A DNA stretch of 64,000 nt from Gavia stellata. Lineage: Eukaryota; Chordata; Aves; Gaviiformes; Gaviidae. The notes beneath the pieces are model-generated. The model was not told the origin of the DNA, ran no database searches, and saw only the letters and a program-made list of their open reading frames with translations. Below are positions 1-11,074 of the stretch, one piece after another. The stretch is taken from the NCBI RefSeq assembly GCF_030936135.1, contig NC_082617.1:802001-866000 (forward strand), given 5' to 3'. Positions within the stretch are counted from its first letter, which is position 1. Every line of letters begins with the position of its first letter. The position numbers and the translations under genes were made by a program.

Positions 1-276
1 TAGCAGGGAGGATGAGGGGAACTGTCTGCACTTAGATAAAGGTATGTTTTGGTGGTTCATTTCCTCTAGAAATACAATATGGGAGGCGAAAGGCTTCCAA
101 AATTTGCAGAGGATGGAGGTGAGACAGGCTGGGACATCCGGGCAAGAACGTTCCCATCAGACTTGTTGGAAGTGGCTTGTCTGGAAAACATCTTAGGACC
201 CAGACAGAGTCCCAGACCTGAGAGCAGGCAGTGGGCAAGCGCAGAGGTGGAGCTTACACTGGGGTTTTTTGTTAGG

Positions 277-284
277 TATAAAAG
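277..284 (+). promoter_or_regulatory. TATA box of the ficolin gene
   Basis: TATAAAAG lies 82 bases upstream of the ficolin ATG at 366. A start site about 25-30 bases downstream would fall near 305-312 and give a 5' UTR of roughly 55-60 bases, typical of a TATA-driven secreted-protein gene. The motif is read directly; its use as the core promoter is inferred from spacing. No CpG island surrounds it, which fits tissue-restricted rather than housekeeping expression. Confidence 0.65.
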
Positions 285-365
285 GCTTAGATGGGTCAAT
301 GTTAACCGCAGCGCCTGGGACGTGGATGACGGGAGCTGCACAGAGAGCGAAGAGCAGTGCCGGCC

Positions 366-3300
366 ATGGGGCAGGCAGCCCCAATCCTCCTGGCCCTGCT
401 GAGCCTAACAGCGACTATTTGTGATGCCCAGAACACCTGCCCAGGTGAGTGGGGCACAAATCCTACCGCCATCCTGCTGAGACAGCCTATTTTATCTCCC
501 CCCATAACACAAGGAGCAGCGGGGGGGTGGGGCAGGATATTATTTTTTTCCTTCTGTGCTTTTTTTTAATTCGACTGCAAGTGGAAGGAGGGTAAGGGGG
601 AAGATGACATCTCAGCAGCCACTCTACAAAACTGCTGGCTCTAACGAAAGATGTAGCACCATTCCCCAGTCACCAGTGGGATCTCCAGGAACAGGCTGTC
701 CCTGTTGCGGTTTTCCATCCTGGTTAAGGGGTTTTTGTTCCTGGTGCCTTGGCCCAGCTACTAAAGGATGCAGAGCAATACAAAGGATCAGTCAAGTGCT
801 TACTAGGTGCCAGGGACGCTGGCGGCTTTGGGATGCTGCACAGCACAGCTTTCTGCCTACATTCCTCGGAAAGGCGATAGGGGTGATTTCAAACTGACCC
901 GCCGTCAGGCAATTTGATAGAACCTTTACTGTCCACAAATCCGTCAATGTCACTTACTCTGCTGTCAATAGCCCCCAATGCACCTCTCAGCTTTTGTTTT
1001 ATTAAGCTACAGTATATTTGTCATGCATGTAATGTCATATATAAAAGCCTCCTTTCCCACCGAACTCCCCTGAAGCCAGAGATTCAGTGTCTAGCTCCTC
1101 CAATATGTGAGATCCTCAATGCCATCTGTTAATCCATACCACACCTCCAAACTCCCACCCTCATTGCTTTTGCTTGCACTGTTTCTGACTCCAGAGGGTT
1201 CCGTTTCCTCTCTAAGACATTCAGAGCCCTAATAATCTCCATGAAGACTGTCTTTGTTTCCTCAGAGGTGAGAATAGTGGGACTGGGTGATGCTGACCGG
1301 CTCGCCATTCTCCAAGGATGCCCAGGGATCCCAGGTGCCTCTGGCCCAAAAGGAGAACCAGGTCTCCAAGGAGAAAAAGGTGAGGCCCCAAAAGCCAGCG
1401 ATGAACACTGTGATATGAGGTGGCTTTGTTGCTTTTGGTAGGGGAAGCAAGCTGAGGCTGGAGCAGTGGCTGACCTGGCACTGGCTTCTGTGAGCAGCTG
1501 GAGAGTTGAATAGGAGTGGAAAACACCCCACGTAGAGATGTGCTGGTACACATGCAGTCGTCTTCTTTTACCTGAGTCGTGTCACAAGTCTGAAGTGGTC
1601 CTGGGGTGTGAAGTGTCATAACTCATTTGTTTCTTCCACAGTAAAAAAATTGATTTCTTTTCTGAGTCTTTATTGAACAGTCTGGGTGGGAGGGAGGCTG
1701 CAATACTCCTGCATGTCTACTGGGGAACAGTTTGGGAACTGTACTGGCACCCCTTACCCCAGGAAGCAAGGGAGACTGGGGTGGGGTCCATCAGGATTTT
1801 CATTGCCAAGTCACAGAGACGATGAATCACATTAGCAGAGGGAGCAGATCCACTACAGCAAAATCCATGGACTGGCTCCAAGATGTACAAAACTCATAGG
1901 AATTCATACCTGAACGGCAAATTAGGACTTACACTGGCAGTACCAGTGTAATGTAGCTTCAACAGAAGAAAAGGGAGTAAGATATGTTGCAAGGTTGAAT
2001 CTAATTAATGAAACCCAGCTTCCTTGTTTCTGCTCCATAAACATCACTCTGAAAAGGAGACTGTCTCCCCCATAAACATCTACTCTAATATGATCGTATT
2101 TCAATGCAAAGAGTGAGGAATGAAAAAGGAGAATGCCCATGTTTGATACATTTATAAATTTACATTTTGAAGAACACAGCATAAAAGGATGTAGCTCCAC
2201 AAAGAATTTCAGCAGTAGGGAACAAGTTGATGTACAAAACCTTTCATCACTACATAGCTAAGGGTCATTAACACAGAGGTCTCAGGCTAAGACATTAATT
2301 CCTCTAGCTGTCTAAAAGTGAGAGATGTACAAAATAAGCTTTTCATTGCATATTTGAACAGTGTTAGAGTCTGCACCAGGTCTATAGTTTGGTGTTTTGG
2401 TTTGGTGGGGGGGGTTGGGTGTTTTTATGGTGTTGTGTTGTTTTGGGGTTTTTTTAATAGTCTACATGTATATATATACACACATATATATATAGTCTAC
2501 ATGTCTTCCATGTAACTAGCAATAGAACAAGAGGAAATGGCCTCAAGTTGCACCAGGGGAGGTTTAGGCTGGATATTAGGAAAAATTTCTTTACTGAGAG
2601 ACTGGTGAAGCATTGGAACAGGCTGCCCAGGGATGTGGTGGAGTCACCATCACTGGAGGTGTTCAAAGAATGTGTGGACGAAGCATTGTGGGACATGGTT
2701 TAGTGGGCAATGTGCACACACAAACGGAGTCTTTCCTTGCAGGAGAAATGGGAGCCCAGGGACTCCCCGGGAAAGCAGGACCATCTGGTGCAAAAGGTAA
2801 TGTGTAACATACTCAGCTCTAATCCACAAATCTACCCAAGTCCACACCACGCACTGGGAGACTGGGGCTACAGAGATGAACTATAGAGCGGGTCATAGTC
2901 CACGAAACAGCCCTGAAGTAAAGTAGGCAAAGCAGGATTTGGGGGTATGGCTCTTGCATGGGGTGAGTACTAGAAACGGTGTCCTTGAGTGGGACCACAT
3001 CACAGAGGAAGATAATAGTTGTCTTCTCAAAGTTCCCTGCTGACCCTTACCAGCCCCCTAAAATCAGACCTCTCCCCATTCCCCACTCCTACCCTAACCT
3101 GCCTCCACCATGACAGACCTGCCCAAATGCCCCCCTCTCTGAGGGGCTTTGGGGTGCTTTGGCCAGGAGGCCTGATGCAGAGACATGATGCTGAGGGCTT
3201 CCAGCAGCCTCCAGGCCTGGACTTGGCGTGCGAGGCCATTGTAGCCCGCTTGGCCAGAAGGGTGGGATCAAACCACCAGGAAACAGCTAACACAGGGTGA

Positions 3301-6300
3301 AGCAAGGAGGGAATGGGGGTTTCTTTGCAATGGGACGAGCACCTGAAAAGAGGAAGATATCTGCTGAGAAATCAGCTTTCACTCCATCCAGGCTGTGCTT
3401 GAAGTCTTCAGCAAGATCTGTGTGCTGCAGACATTGGAAAAGTGTCTCGTCTAAAGAAACTAGCTCCCAGCACAAGGTGGCACCCACGAACTGAGCACCA
3501 GTGCACTGACTAGCTGAGAAAACAGTCCCTTTGCATGCTAAATATGTAGCTATTTCCTGGCTAAAAGCACCCAAGGCTTCAGCTGAAACCCCAGCAGGAG
3601 ATGGATGAACCAACTGAAAAATCAGCTATTGCCCAAAATCTCACAGGTGCCTGACTGAAAACAGAAAGCTCCCACCAAAAGTCACTGAGGCAGAGCTGTG
3701 AATCCCCCCATGCACTCCAGCACACAGAGCAGCAGTTCCCTCACCCCTGTGTCCTGCTCTTCCTGCTGTTCTCAAGAGATGCTGCTGATCAAGAGGGCAG
3801 TCAGGGCAGGGTGGCAGCACCAGCTGGGACACTCAGCAGAGCACCATGGCTTTGCACCGCTTGACAGCCTCTCCTGTACGTTTGGGACATATGGAGGGGC
3901 TGGAGCAGCCACCTGGGGAGTCACGGTAATTCACTCACATTGAGTCATCTGTGATGAGTGTTTTTCTCTTGTGTCTTGCAGGAGCAGCTGGAGAGCCTGG
4001 CTTCCCAGGGCTGAAAGGTAAATCATGCTGCGCTGAATTTATCATGTGAGCTGGTTTAGTTAAACTTCCACCCTGTGCTGTTCTGGAACAACACACCAGG
4101 TGGGAGCAACTATAAAGAAATAAAAGCACCCCACCAAGGTACTGGATGGGGATGTTTAGTGATAGTTGTGCCCCATCGTTAGCTCAGTCCCGGTCCAGGT
4201 GGTGTGAGCAGCCCCTCTCCCAAATCAGCTGTTCAGCAACAGGGGCTGTCTCCAGCTCGGGCACCTGATGCTGCTGCCCCGCACCATCAGCTGCAGAAAC
4301 TGCAGGGCTTCACACACCCCAGCCTGAGGGACCAGCCAGATTTGGGCAGACCTCTGACCCTCCCATGCTATCACAAAACACAGAGGCTCGGATGAAACTC
4401 AGTTGCTAGTGCCAGAATCATAGAATCACAGAATCATAGAATTTTTTAGGTTGGAAAAGACCTTTAAGACCATCAAGTCCAACCATAAACCTAACCCTGC
4501 CAAGTCCACCACTAAATCACATCCCTAAGAGCCTCACCCACACATCTCTCTACCAGCACTAGCAACAGGGTAGAGGGAAAACAAGGTGGTGTGGGTTTTG
4601 GGTTTTTTTTTTCTTCCCTGATGCCATCATCCTGCATGCAAGGGCCACTGGCACCCACCACTGAGCACTGTCTGCACTGAGGCTTCCCTCACCAGAGCTT
4701 GGCTTGTAATAGCGGGGGGTCCAAGTGCTGCTGGTCTGTTGGCTGGTTCAGCACATTTGCTCCAGCTGTCACAGCTGCTCCCAAACCACTGACTGAAGCC
4801 CTCTGCCAGCAGCAGCCATTCCTCTCTGGGGGCTTTTGACTCTGCCTTCCCGTGGGTACGTTTCCTCCTCCTTCCCACACCCACCTGCTCCTGTCCCACG
4901 TGTCCTAGCCCACTGGGACTCACTGGCATAAAATGTCAGTACCCAACTCCACGGGCTGGCCAGCAGCAGGCAGAGCAGCCAGGTCCAACAGAGACAGATC
5001 TGTCAGTCTTGCCATTTGGATCTCCCAGCCCCAAATCAGGTGTCAGGGGAAAATACATCATGCCGGGTCCAACAGCCCAAGAGAAGGCAAGGCTGCTACT
5101 CCTTGTGCACCTGTAATGTGTCCCACCCCAACCCTCCCGGCAGCCACCCCATGTGCCAGCTAGGCGACCTGGAGAGCTGCTCCCAGTGGCTGAGGGTGCT
5201 GGGTGTCACCGCTGTAGTTACAGGAGGGTGTGACTTGGGTTCCCACCTGCCATTGTCCCTCTTTGCTCTCCTGGCTCTGTGCAGATGGTAGGCCTTTGAT
5301 GGGCTGGTGGGTCTCCTCCAGTGGGCCCAGGAGTGGCTGGGGCAGAACATATATTGAGTTATTTATCCCTCCTTCTTGGTTTCTCTGTGCCTCTGTTGTG
5401 TGTGCAGATGAGCTAAACACTTCCCCTAACATCAGAGCCTTCTACCAGTGCAGCAGGATTTGTCTTGAAAAGCAAATGATGCCAAGTGCTGGAGGAGGGG
5501 AGGGCAGGGTGTAGAAGGTGAAGAGCAATTGATGGTGTTGTTTGTCCAACAGGAATGAAAGGAGAGCCTGGATTTCCAGAAACATTGGGTGAGTTTCATC
5601 CTAGATCCTTCATGCCACCATTGGCTTTGCAGAGCAGATGGTGGTGGACGCCCCGTACCAGAAGTCAGGACATGACAGAAATAAAAACAAATGCAGAGTG
5701 ACACTGAAGGACGGAGTAAGGAAATACCATGGTTAACCCATTTGCTTCTCACAGCCACATGCAGCTTCCGTGCGTCTACTCTGTAATCCAGCCAGGCCAG
5801 GAAAGTCACGTCCTCTGAGCACTACTCGAGTCACCTGCCCTCTGTGTGTCCTGAGGGAGGTCTGTCTTAGTTTTTGAGAGCCTCAGGGTCCTGGTTTCCA
5901 AGTTGAAACCACTAGAAACACCTCTATAGACATGCTGCTACTTCAAAGGCAGTTATACCACCATGCTTGCAGTGGCAGGTTCAGTAGATGCAGAGTTCAA
6001 GTATGTGATAGTGCTCAGATTAACTTAATCATTAAAAAAAAAAAAAAAGAAAGAAAGAAAGAAAACAAACAAGCTTCAGCTGACCGATCTATCTCCATGA
6101 GCTAAAGCCAAAGCAGAGCTACAATCTGCTCTGGCTACACTTGGATGCTGTAGGGCCACAATCACATGCAGAGGCTCAGGCAGATCAGAGCTGCTGTAAC
6201 ACCTGAAAGAGAGAGACCGGGATACCACTGAACTTGCCCCTTGCTGCCCCAGGCACTCCTCTGCTCTTTTATGTTTCCTGGGCATGTAAAAACATTTGAC

Positions 6301-9300
6301 TAATAAGGAACAGGCCAAGCCCAGGACCGTCCCTCCGTTAGGAAGGACAGCCATGCCCACAAGACAGCCTGGTACAGCTCTGTGTCCATTCACCAAAGAC
6401 AGCACACTCAGACACCTGCACCACCAGCACTCTCAGATCATCTCCCAAGGCTTTTCCCTATGAAAGGCACAAATGCAACTGTAAGCTGGGATGTCTGATA
6501 GGGACTGTTCCAGTCAATCCTTTGGCATCTGTGAATCTGACCTTCTGTCATCAGGTGTGGGTTTTGGGAGGAAAAATAAATACATACATTATATATGTAT
6601 ATATTCAAAGGTGCGGTCTGTGCTTTCCACAGAGGATGATTTTAACACTGTTTTCATATTACAGGTAGGTGATTTTCTGTGTCATCACTACTTTGCTGCC
6701 AACTACCCACACACTCTCTGTGCCCCTGATACATTCCTGAGCCTGGACAAATTCCTGGATCATGAGTTTGTCATCCCGCTCATAGCAGCTCCATTACCCA
6801 GACCCCCAAAAGAGTTGTTGCAGATGAGAGGAGTCTGGGCACCTTAGACCATCACTTAGAAGGTTCCCATCTCCCCTGTGACATATGGATGCAGAAACTG
6901 CAGCAGGATTTGGCTCCCAGTAGGTGTGCGCCAGAGTCCTGCAGTGCAAAGAGCCAGCTGGGAGGCTGAAGGGCTCAAAGCCTCTGGCTTAGGGCACGAG
7001 GCTGATGTGCTCCCCGAATGTAGTGAGTATGTTAGAACTCTTTCCCCTTGCTCTCTTCCCCTGATTTGCACAGAAGCCAGGAACTGCCAAGAGCTGTTGG
7101 GTAAAGGGAAGATCCTAAGCGGCTGGTACACCATCTACCCCCAGGGCTGCAATGCCACCACCGTCTTCTGTGACATGGACACGGATGGCGGAGGATGGAT
7201 TGTGAGTAGGATGAGGAGAGGGAGGTTTCTGTGTCCCTACAGTGATTTTTATCAAGGCACCAAAACAGAAACAAAAAGGGAGGAAAACGAATACTGAGGG
7301 GACAGCTGAGGTTCACGTCAGCAAGCCTGGGTGAATCCCTGTGGATGCAGAACATTATCCCCAGAGACGTCTCTGGGAGCAGGCTGAGCAACACAGACCC
7401 CCTCCATGCTTAAATCAGCAAATAATTTCCTCCTTATTTCCAAGGACAGGTGGAGGAGCACTGTGAGCGAGGGATTCCCCTGGGGTTTGGTCTCCAGAGC
7501 CCCGCAGGAGTGTCCTGATGCGGGGGGGGGGGGGGGGGAGCGTTTGCTGCGGGGCGCTGTGCCACCCGGGTGGTCTGGATGCTTTCGGGGGGGTGGGCCT
7601 GGGGGGTGGCCTGGCAGGGCTGAGGCTCTCCTTTCCTGCAGGTTTTCCAGAGGCGCTGGGATGGGTCAGTGAACTTCTTGCGAGATTGGGATTCATACAA
7701 ACGAGGTTTTGGCAACCAGCTGACAGAGTTCTGGCTGGGGAATGACAACATCCACTTCCTCACCTCGCTGGGTAAGGTCTGCCTCCATCCCGGGCTGGGG
7801 CCCTGAGAGTCCAATGCTGTACCACACTTGGTCATTAAAGGAGTCTAAACTTCTCACATCCGTCTGAGGGCCCAACAGTTAATCCTAAACAGCATGCAGG
7901 CTCTTGCAGCCCATTGCACACAGGGAACTGCACTCCAAAAGAAAGGAAAACTAGAAGCCAGGGAAAAGAATGAGCTGGCTGCATGACCTAGCCTGCAGTC
8001 AACACATCGTCCTACTAGGACTGGTTGTGATGGCAGTCATCCTGTTCACACACAGCCTTGGAGTCACAGTTGTGTGCAGGACTCCTGGGCATGTAGCTCT
8101 CAGTGCCCATGACCACCCAACATCAGATCAGAAAAGGTGCTTCACAAAAATGCCATCAAAGGTACAGGAGGTTCTGCAGGAATTTCAAATAAATCATAGT
8201 ATCTCAAGTAGTGGAAGCTCCTTGCAAGGTAGTTCAGGGCTCCTCAAACCCTCCACCCTGAAATCCAGGTGCGTACTCACCATCAGCCCTGCACCAGCAC
8301 TCTCCCCCTTCTCTTCTAGGACCCTGTGAACTCCGCATTGACCTGAGAGACTTTGAAAACAACTACTATTTTGCCAAGTATGCTTCATTCAGAGTTTTAG
8401 GAGAGTCTGAGAAATACAAACTGGTTCTAGGAGACTTCCTTGGTGGAAATGCTGGTAAGTTAGCAGCAGCTCACTGGGAAAGGTTGTTTTCTAGAGCATT
8501 TCAAAAGTGTTCAGCATTTATAGTGCAGACCTCTTGTACCATCTACATTTTGGGTTAATTTTTTAAAACTGGCCATGCTACCCCAGGTACCGAGTGACCT
8601 TTGGGTGCAGGGAAGGACAGGGACACCCATCACCCACAGAAGAGTGACCCAGATCATTACCTGCAAGCCCAGCCACATGGTTTAGCAACAAATGTTGAGC
8701 CTGCTCCTGAGCAACATCTCATCCAACATAACCTTCCCAACACCTCTGCAGTAGCCGGGCCAAGTTCTGCTTTCGGTTACTTTGGAAGGAAATATTTGCC
8801 CTTGAGGTTTGGCATTTCCAGGGCTGGGGTCCTGTTCAGTACTTGCAGCATCAGCACTGCACCCTCTTAATGCCTGATGTTTTGTTTTTCTTTAAAAAGT
8901 AAACAAATTCTCTGGAAAATTCAATACCCCTCATGCAAGAATGAGTGAAACCAACACCTGCGATAGCAGTGCTCTGGGTTTATGTGGCTTTGTACACTGC
9001 AACTCTGTCTGATAGTCCAGACCTCAGTACGTTTGCAGAGAATCCGATCGGTGCAAGAGAAGTGACACACGTGTAACCGCGAGCAGAATCTGGCCCATTT
9101 GATTCACAGGCATAGATAAGTTCCCCATGTGTTTTAGCAGTCCTGGCAGAGCTCAGGATACTCCTTTTCTCCAGGACCAAGGAGGAAACCTGGGCAACTG
9201 ACAGAACAGCAGGATTTATGAAATCTGCCTTGCATCCCGCAAGACCCACTGGTGCCCTGCAGTGGTGCGCAGACACATTAGTGTCCATTTTGTGCTCTCT

Positions 9301-9581
9301 ATTGCAGTAACTGTGAACGTGTACTCTCTGCAGGAGACTCCTTATCATACCACAAGGACATGCCATTTTCAACAACAGACCAGGACAACGACATGAGCTC
9401 CTTTAACTGTGCCGCAGAATACAAGGGAGCGTGGTGGTACAATGACTGCCATTACTCCAACCTGAACGGGATGTACTGGCTGGGGGTTCACGGGAGCTAT
9501 GCTGATGGCATAAACTGGAAGACAGGCAAAGAATACCATTACTCCCATAAGCGAACGGAAATGAAATTCCGGCCAATTTAA
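366..9581 (+). CDS. FCN: Ficolin (collagen-like and fibrinogen-like lectin), complete, 9 exons
   Basis: Secreted pattern-recognition lectin; ficolins bind acetylated sugars on microbes and trigger the lectin complement pathway through MASP proteases. Exons by GT-AG and phase: 366-444, 1266-1379, 2743-2796, 3982-4017, 5553-5588, 7074-7201, 7642-7771, 8320-8454, 9334-9581, giving 960 bases and 319 residues, close to the usual 310-330. Residues 1-21 are a signal peptide; Cys25 and Cys45 sit in the N-terminal oligomerising segment; 44-103 are 20 uninterrupted Gly-X-Y triplets, in 54- and 36-base exons typical of collagen genes; 107-319 are the fibrinogen-like domain, with [18 protein letters not shown], the calcium site DQDNDMSS (253-260), Cys263/Cys276 and YADGINW. 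A glycosylation sequon is at Asn133. The ATG has a good Kozak context (gccATGG). The short linker carrying an extra cysteine before the domain in human FCN1/FCN2 is absent. Paralogue (FCN1/2/3) assignment is not possible by eye. Confidence 0.95.
2390..2510 (+). repeat. GT-rich and (TA)n/(CA)n simple sequence
   Basis: A G/T-rich stretch from about 2390 to 2455 runs into an alternating TA/CA tract. The tract is flanked by two copies of the word tagtctacatgt, starting near 2458 and 2493. It lies in ficolin intron 2 directly before a CR1 fragment and looks like replication-slippage sequence around an old insertion. Confidence 0.6.
2511..2710 (+). mobile_element. CR1 LINE 3' fragment in ficolin intron 2
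   Basis: Matches the 3' part of the CR1 reading frame and UTR (aacaggctgcccagggatg, gtggtggagtcacc, gtgtggacgaagcattgtgg). It closely parallels the 3' part of the long CR1 copy at 35-38 kb. It lacks the usual end (ggttggact...ttccaacc plus ATTCTGTG repeats) and stops about 32 bases before ficolin exon 3. Boundaries are accurate to about 10 bases. Confidence 0.88.
4416..4553 (-). mobile_element. CR1 LINE 3' end, antisense, in ficolin intron 4
   Basis: Begins with agaatcatagaatcacagaa repeats, followed by ggttggaaaagacctttaag and catcaagtccaacc, the reverse complement of the CR1 terminus. About 140 bases are kept. It diverges from the other copies here (ccaccactaaatcacatccc), so it belongs to an older or different CR1 subfamily. 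Confidence 0.9.
6034..6073 (+). repeat. Poly(A) / (GAAA)n microsatellite
   Basis: Fifteen A residues are followed by several GAAA units in ficolin intron 5. No retrotransposon body with matching duplications was recognised next to it. Confidence 0.8.
7522..7538 (+). repeat. Run of 17 G in ficolin intron 6
   Basis: Seventeen consecutive G residues, followed within 100 bases by further G blocks (cgggggggtggg, ctggggggtggc) up to the acceptor of exon 7. The transcribed strand is G-rich, so a G-quadruplex in DNA or pre-mRNA is possible. Assemblies often miscount such runs. Confidence 0.8.
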
Positions 9582-9887
9582 GATGGCAAGAGGGTGTCTG
9601 ACTAGCACCAACAGGTGCCACTCAACAGCCAAGAGAAGATACAAAACATAATGTTGTTTGAGGGCAAAACTGGACCAGGAAGGATATTACAGGTTGTGCC
9701 TTCAGGCTAGAGCAGACTTTTAGAGACCAGAAGAGATCGGTGCTGTTTTGAGCTCCTGTAAGCACAAGACTCCCACCCTGGACTATCTCCAGCAGCCCCA
9801 CAGATGCTGACTGAGCCCAAGCACCTTTTTCTGAAAAGTGCATTACCTTGATTTAAAAACCAAGTGATGGTGAGGCTACTGCATCTC

Positions 9888-9893
9888 AGTAAA
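9888..9893 (+). terminator. Candidate ficolin polyadenylation signal (AGTAAA)
   Basis: AGTAAA, a known weaker variant of AATAAA, lies 307 bases after the ficolin stop codon and is followed by a T-rich stretch. No canonical AATAAA occurs closer. The next, at 10816-10821, would give a 3' UTR of about 1.25 kb. The choice between them is inference. Confidence 0.35.
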
Positions 9894-9899
9894 GCTCTC

Positions 9900-11069
9900 A
9901 GATATTATTACCCTAAATGGTAATTACTGGTAATTTTCAGTCTAATCCATATATATGAAGCTCCCAGTGTTCTTGCAGCCTCTTTTTCTGTTGGACCCAA
10001 GAGCCATGTGAAAGGCACTGAATTCCCGACTACCCCTCTCTCCCTGCAGGCTGTGATGGAGCCACGATGTAGACCAGCATGGCAAGGATTGAGCTTCCAG
10101 CACAGGGCTGTCAGCACTGCCACCTCCCTCCTTCTCTCCCCAGTGCCTCACACAACACACGCTCCAGGACCTCAGGTAGGACCCCAGCATTGCCCAGCAC
10201 TTCCCACCATGACACAGCTGCAGCTGGGCCCACAGCCAGCTTCAGCCACTCCTCAGGGCACATTCCTAGATCTCATTCTTTAGCCGCTGTGGACGAAGAG
10301 CTGGATACAAAACAGTTTGTCCAGCAATATGTGTGGCACCAAGACACTACAGTAGTCCCAAGTCAAGCCTTGCACAAGTGGACATCATGTAAATCATCAG
10401 CAGGTGCCAGTATCTTCCATTCCCCATTATTTCCAGTAGCATTTGAAGACGGGCTATATGCTGGCAGATGGAGGCAGTTCATCCAGTTCCTGTGATGTTT
10501 TATTTGACTATTAGCAGAACCAGTTAAAGGGTCTCTTCTTCTTGGACTCCTGCTTCTGGACTCCTCCCCACAGCTGACGTAGGGGAGGAGAGCTTAGTGC
10601 TAACTCCTCACTGCAGGGACAGACCGGAGTCAGTGGAAGCAGAGTATTTATTTGTGTTATGTTCCCAACAGTCCCAGGTTTATCACACTACTTATTGCAC
10701 AGATGTGTAGCAAGAGCAGCTCCAGCCCTACAACACTGAATCCAAACATTGTGGGTGAGAAAAGCGAAAAGGCCACTCACCCAGCACACCACAGCAGGTC
10801 AATGATGTGCTAAGCAATAAACCTGAGGGTTTGCATCTCCCTATTCACTAGGTCCTGTTCCTGCTCACTTCTCCTTTTCAGGTACATGAGAGAGTGCGTG
10901 TCTGAGCAGAGAAGCATACAGTGAAAGTCTCATAGTCACTTCCCCATCCCCAGGAGCTCTGTTTTGTTTTTCTCCTACTCCCAGTCAGATTGACGTGCCC
11001 TCAGCAGGAGCAGAGCAAGGTCCCATAGCATCCAGCTGTGTCTCACCCAATCAGCCACTGATGCTGTTT
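9900..11069. other. 3' flank of ficolin, no gene recognised
   Basis: Unique-looking sequence with no repeat family or conserved exon that I recognise. It holds a canonical AATAAA at 10816-10821 (+) that could be an alternative end of the ficolin transcript. Confidence 0.5.
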
Positions 11070-11074
11070 TCCAC

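Noticed and set aside
357-365. Upstream GTG in frame with the ficolin start
   Set aside because: A non-AUG start is unlikely when a good-context ATG follows nine bases later and gives a normal signal peptide.
6662-6847. Open segment in ficolin intron 5 as a missing linker exon
   Set aside because: The natural acceptor (attacag) leads straight into a stop in the required frame, and the other readings do not resemble a ficolin linker.
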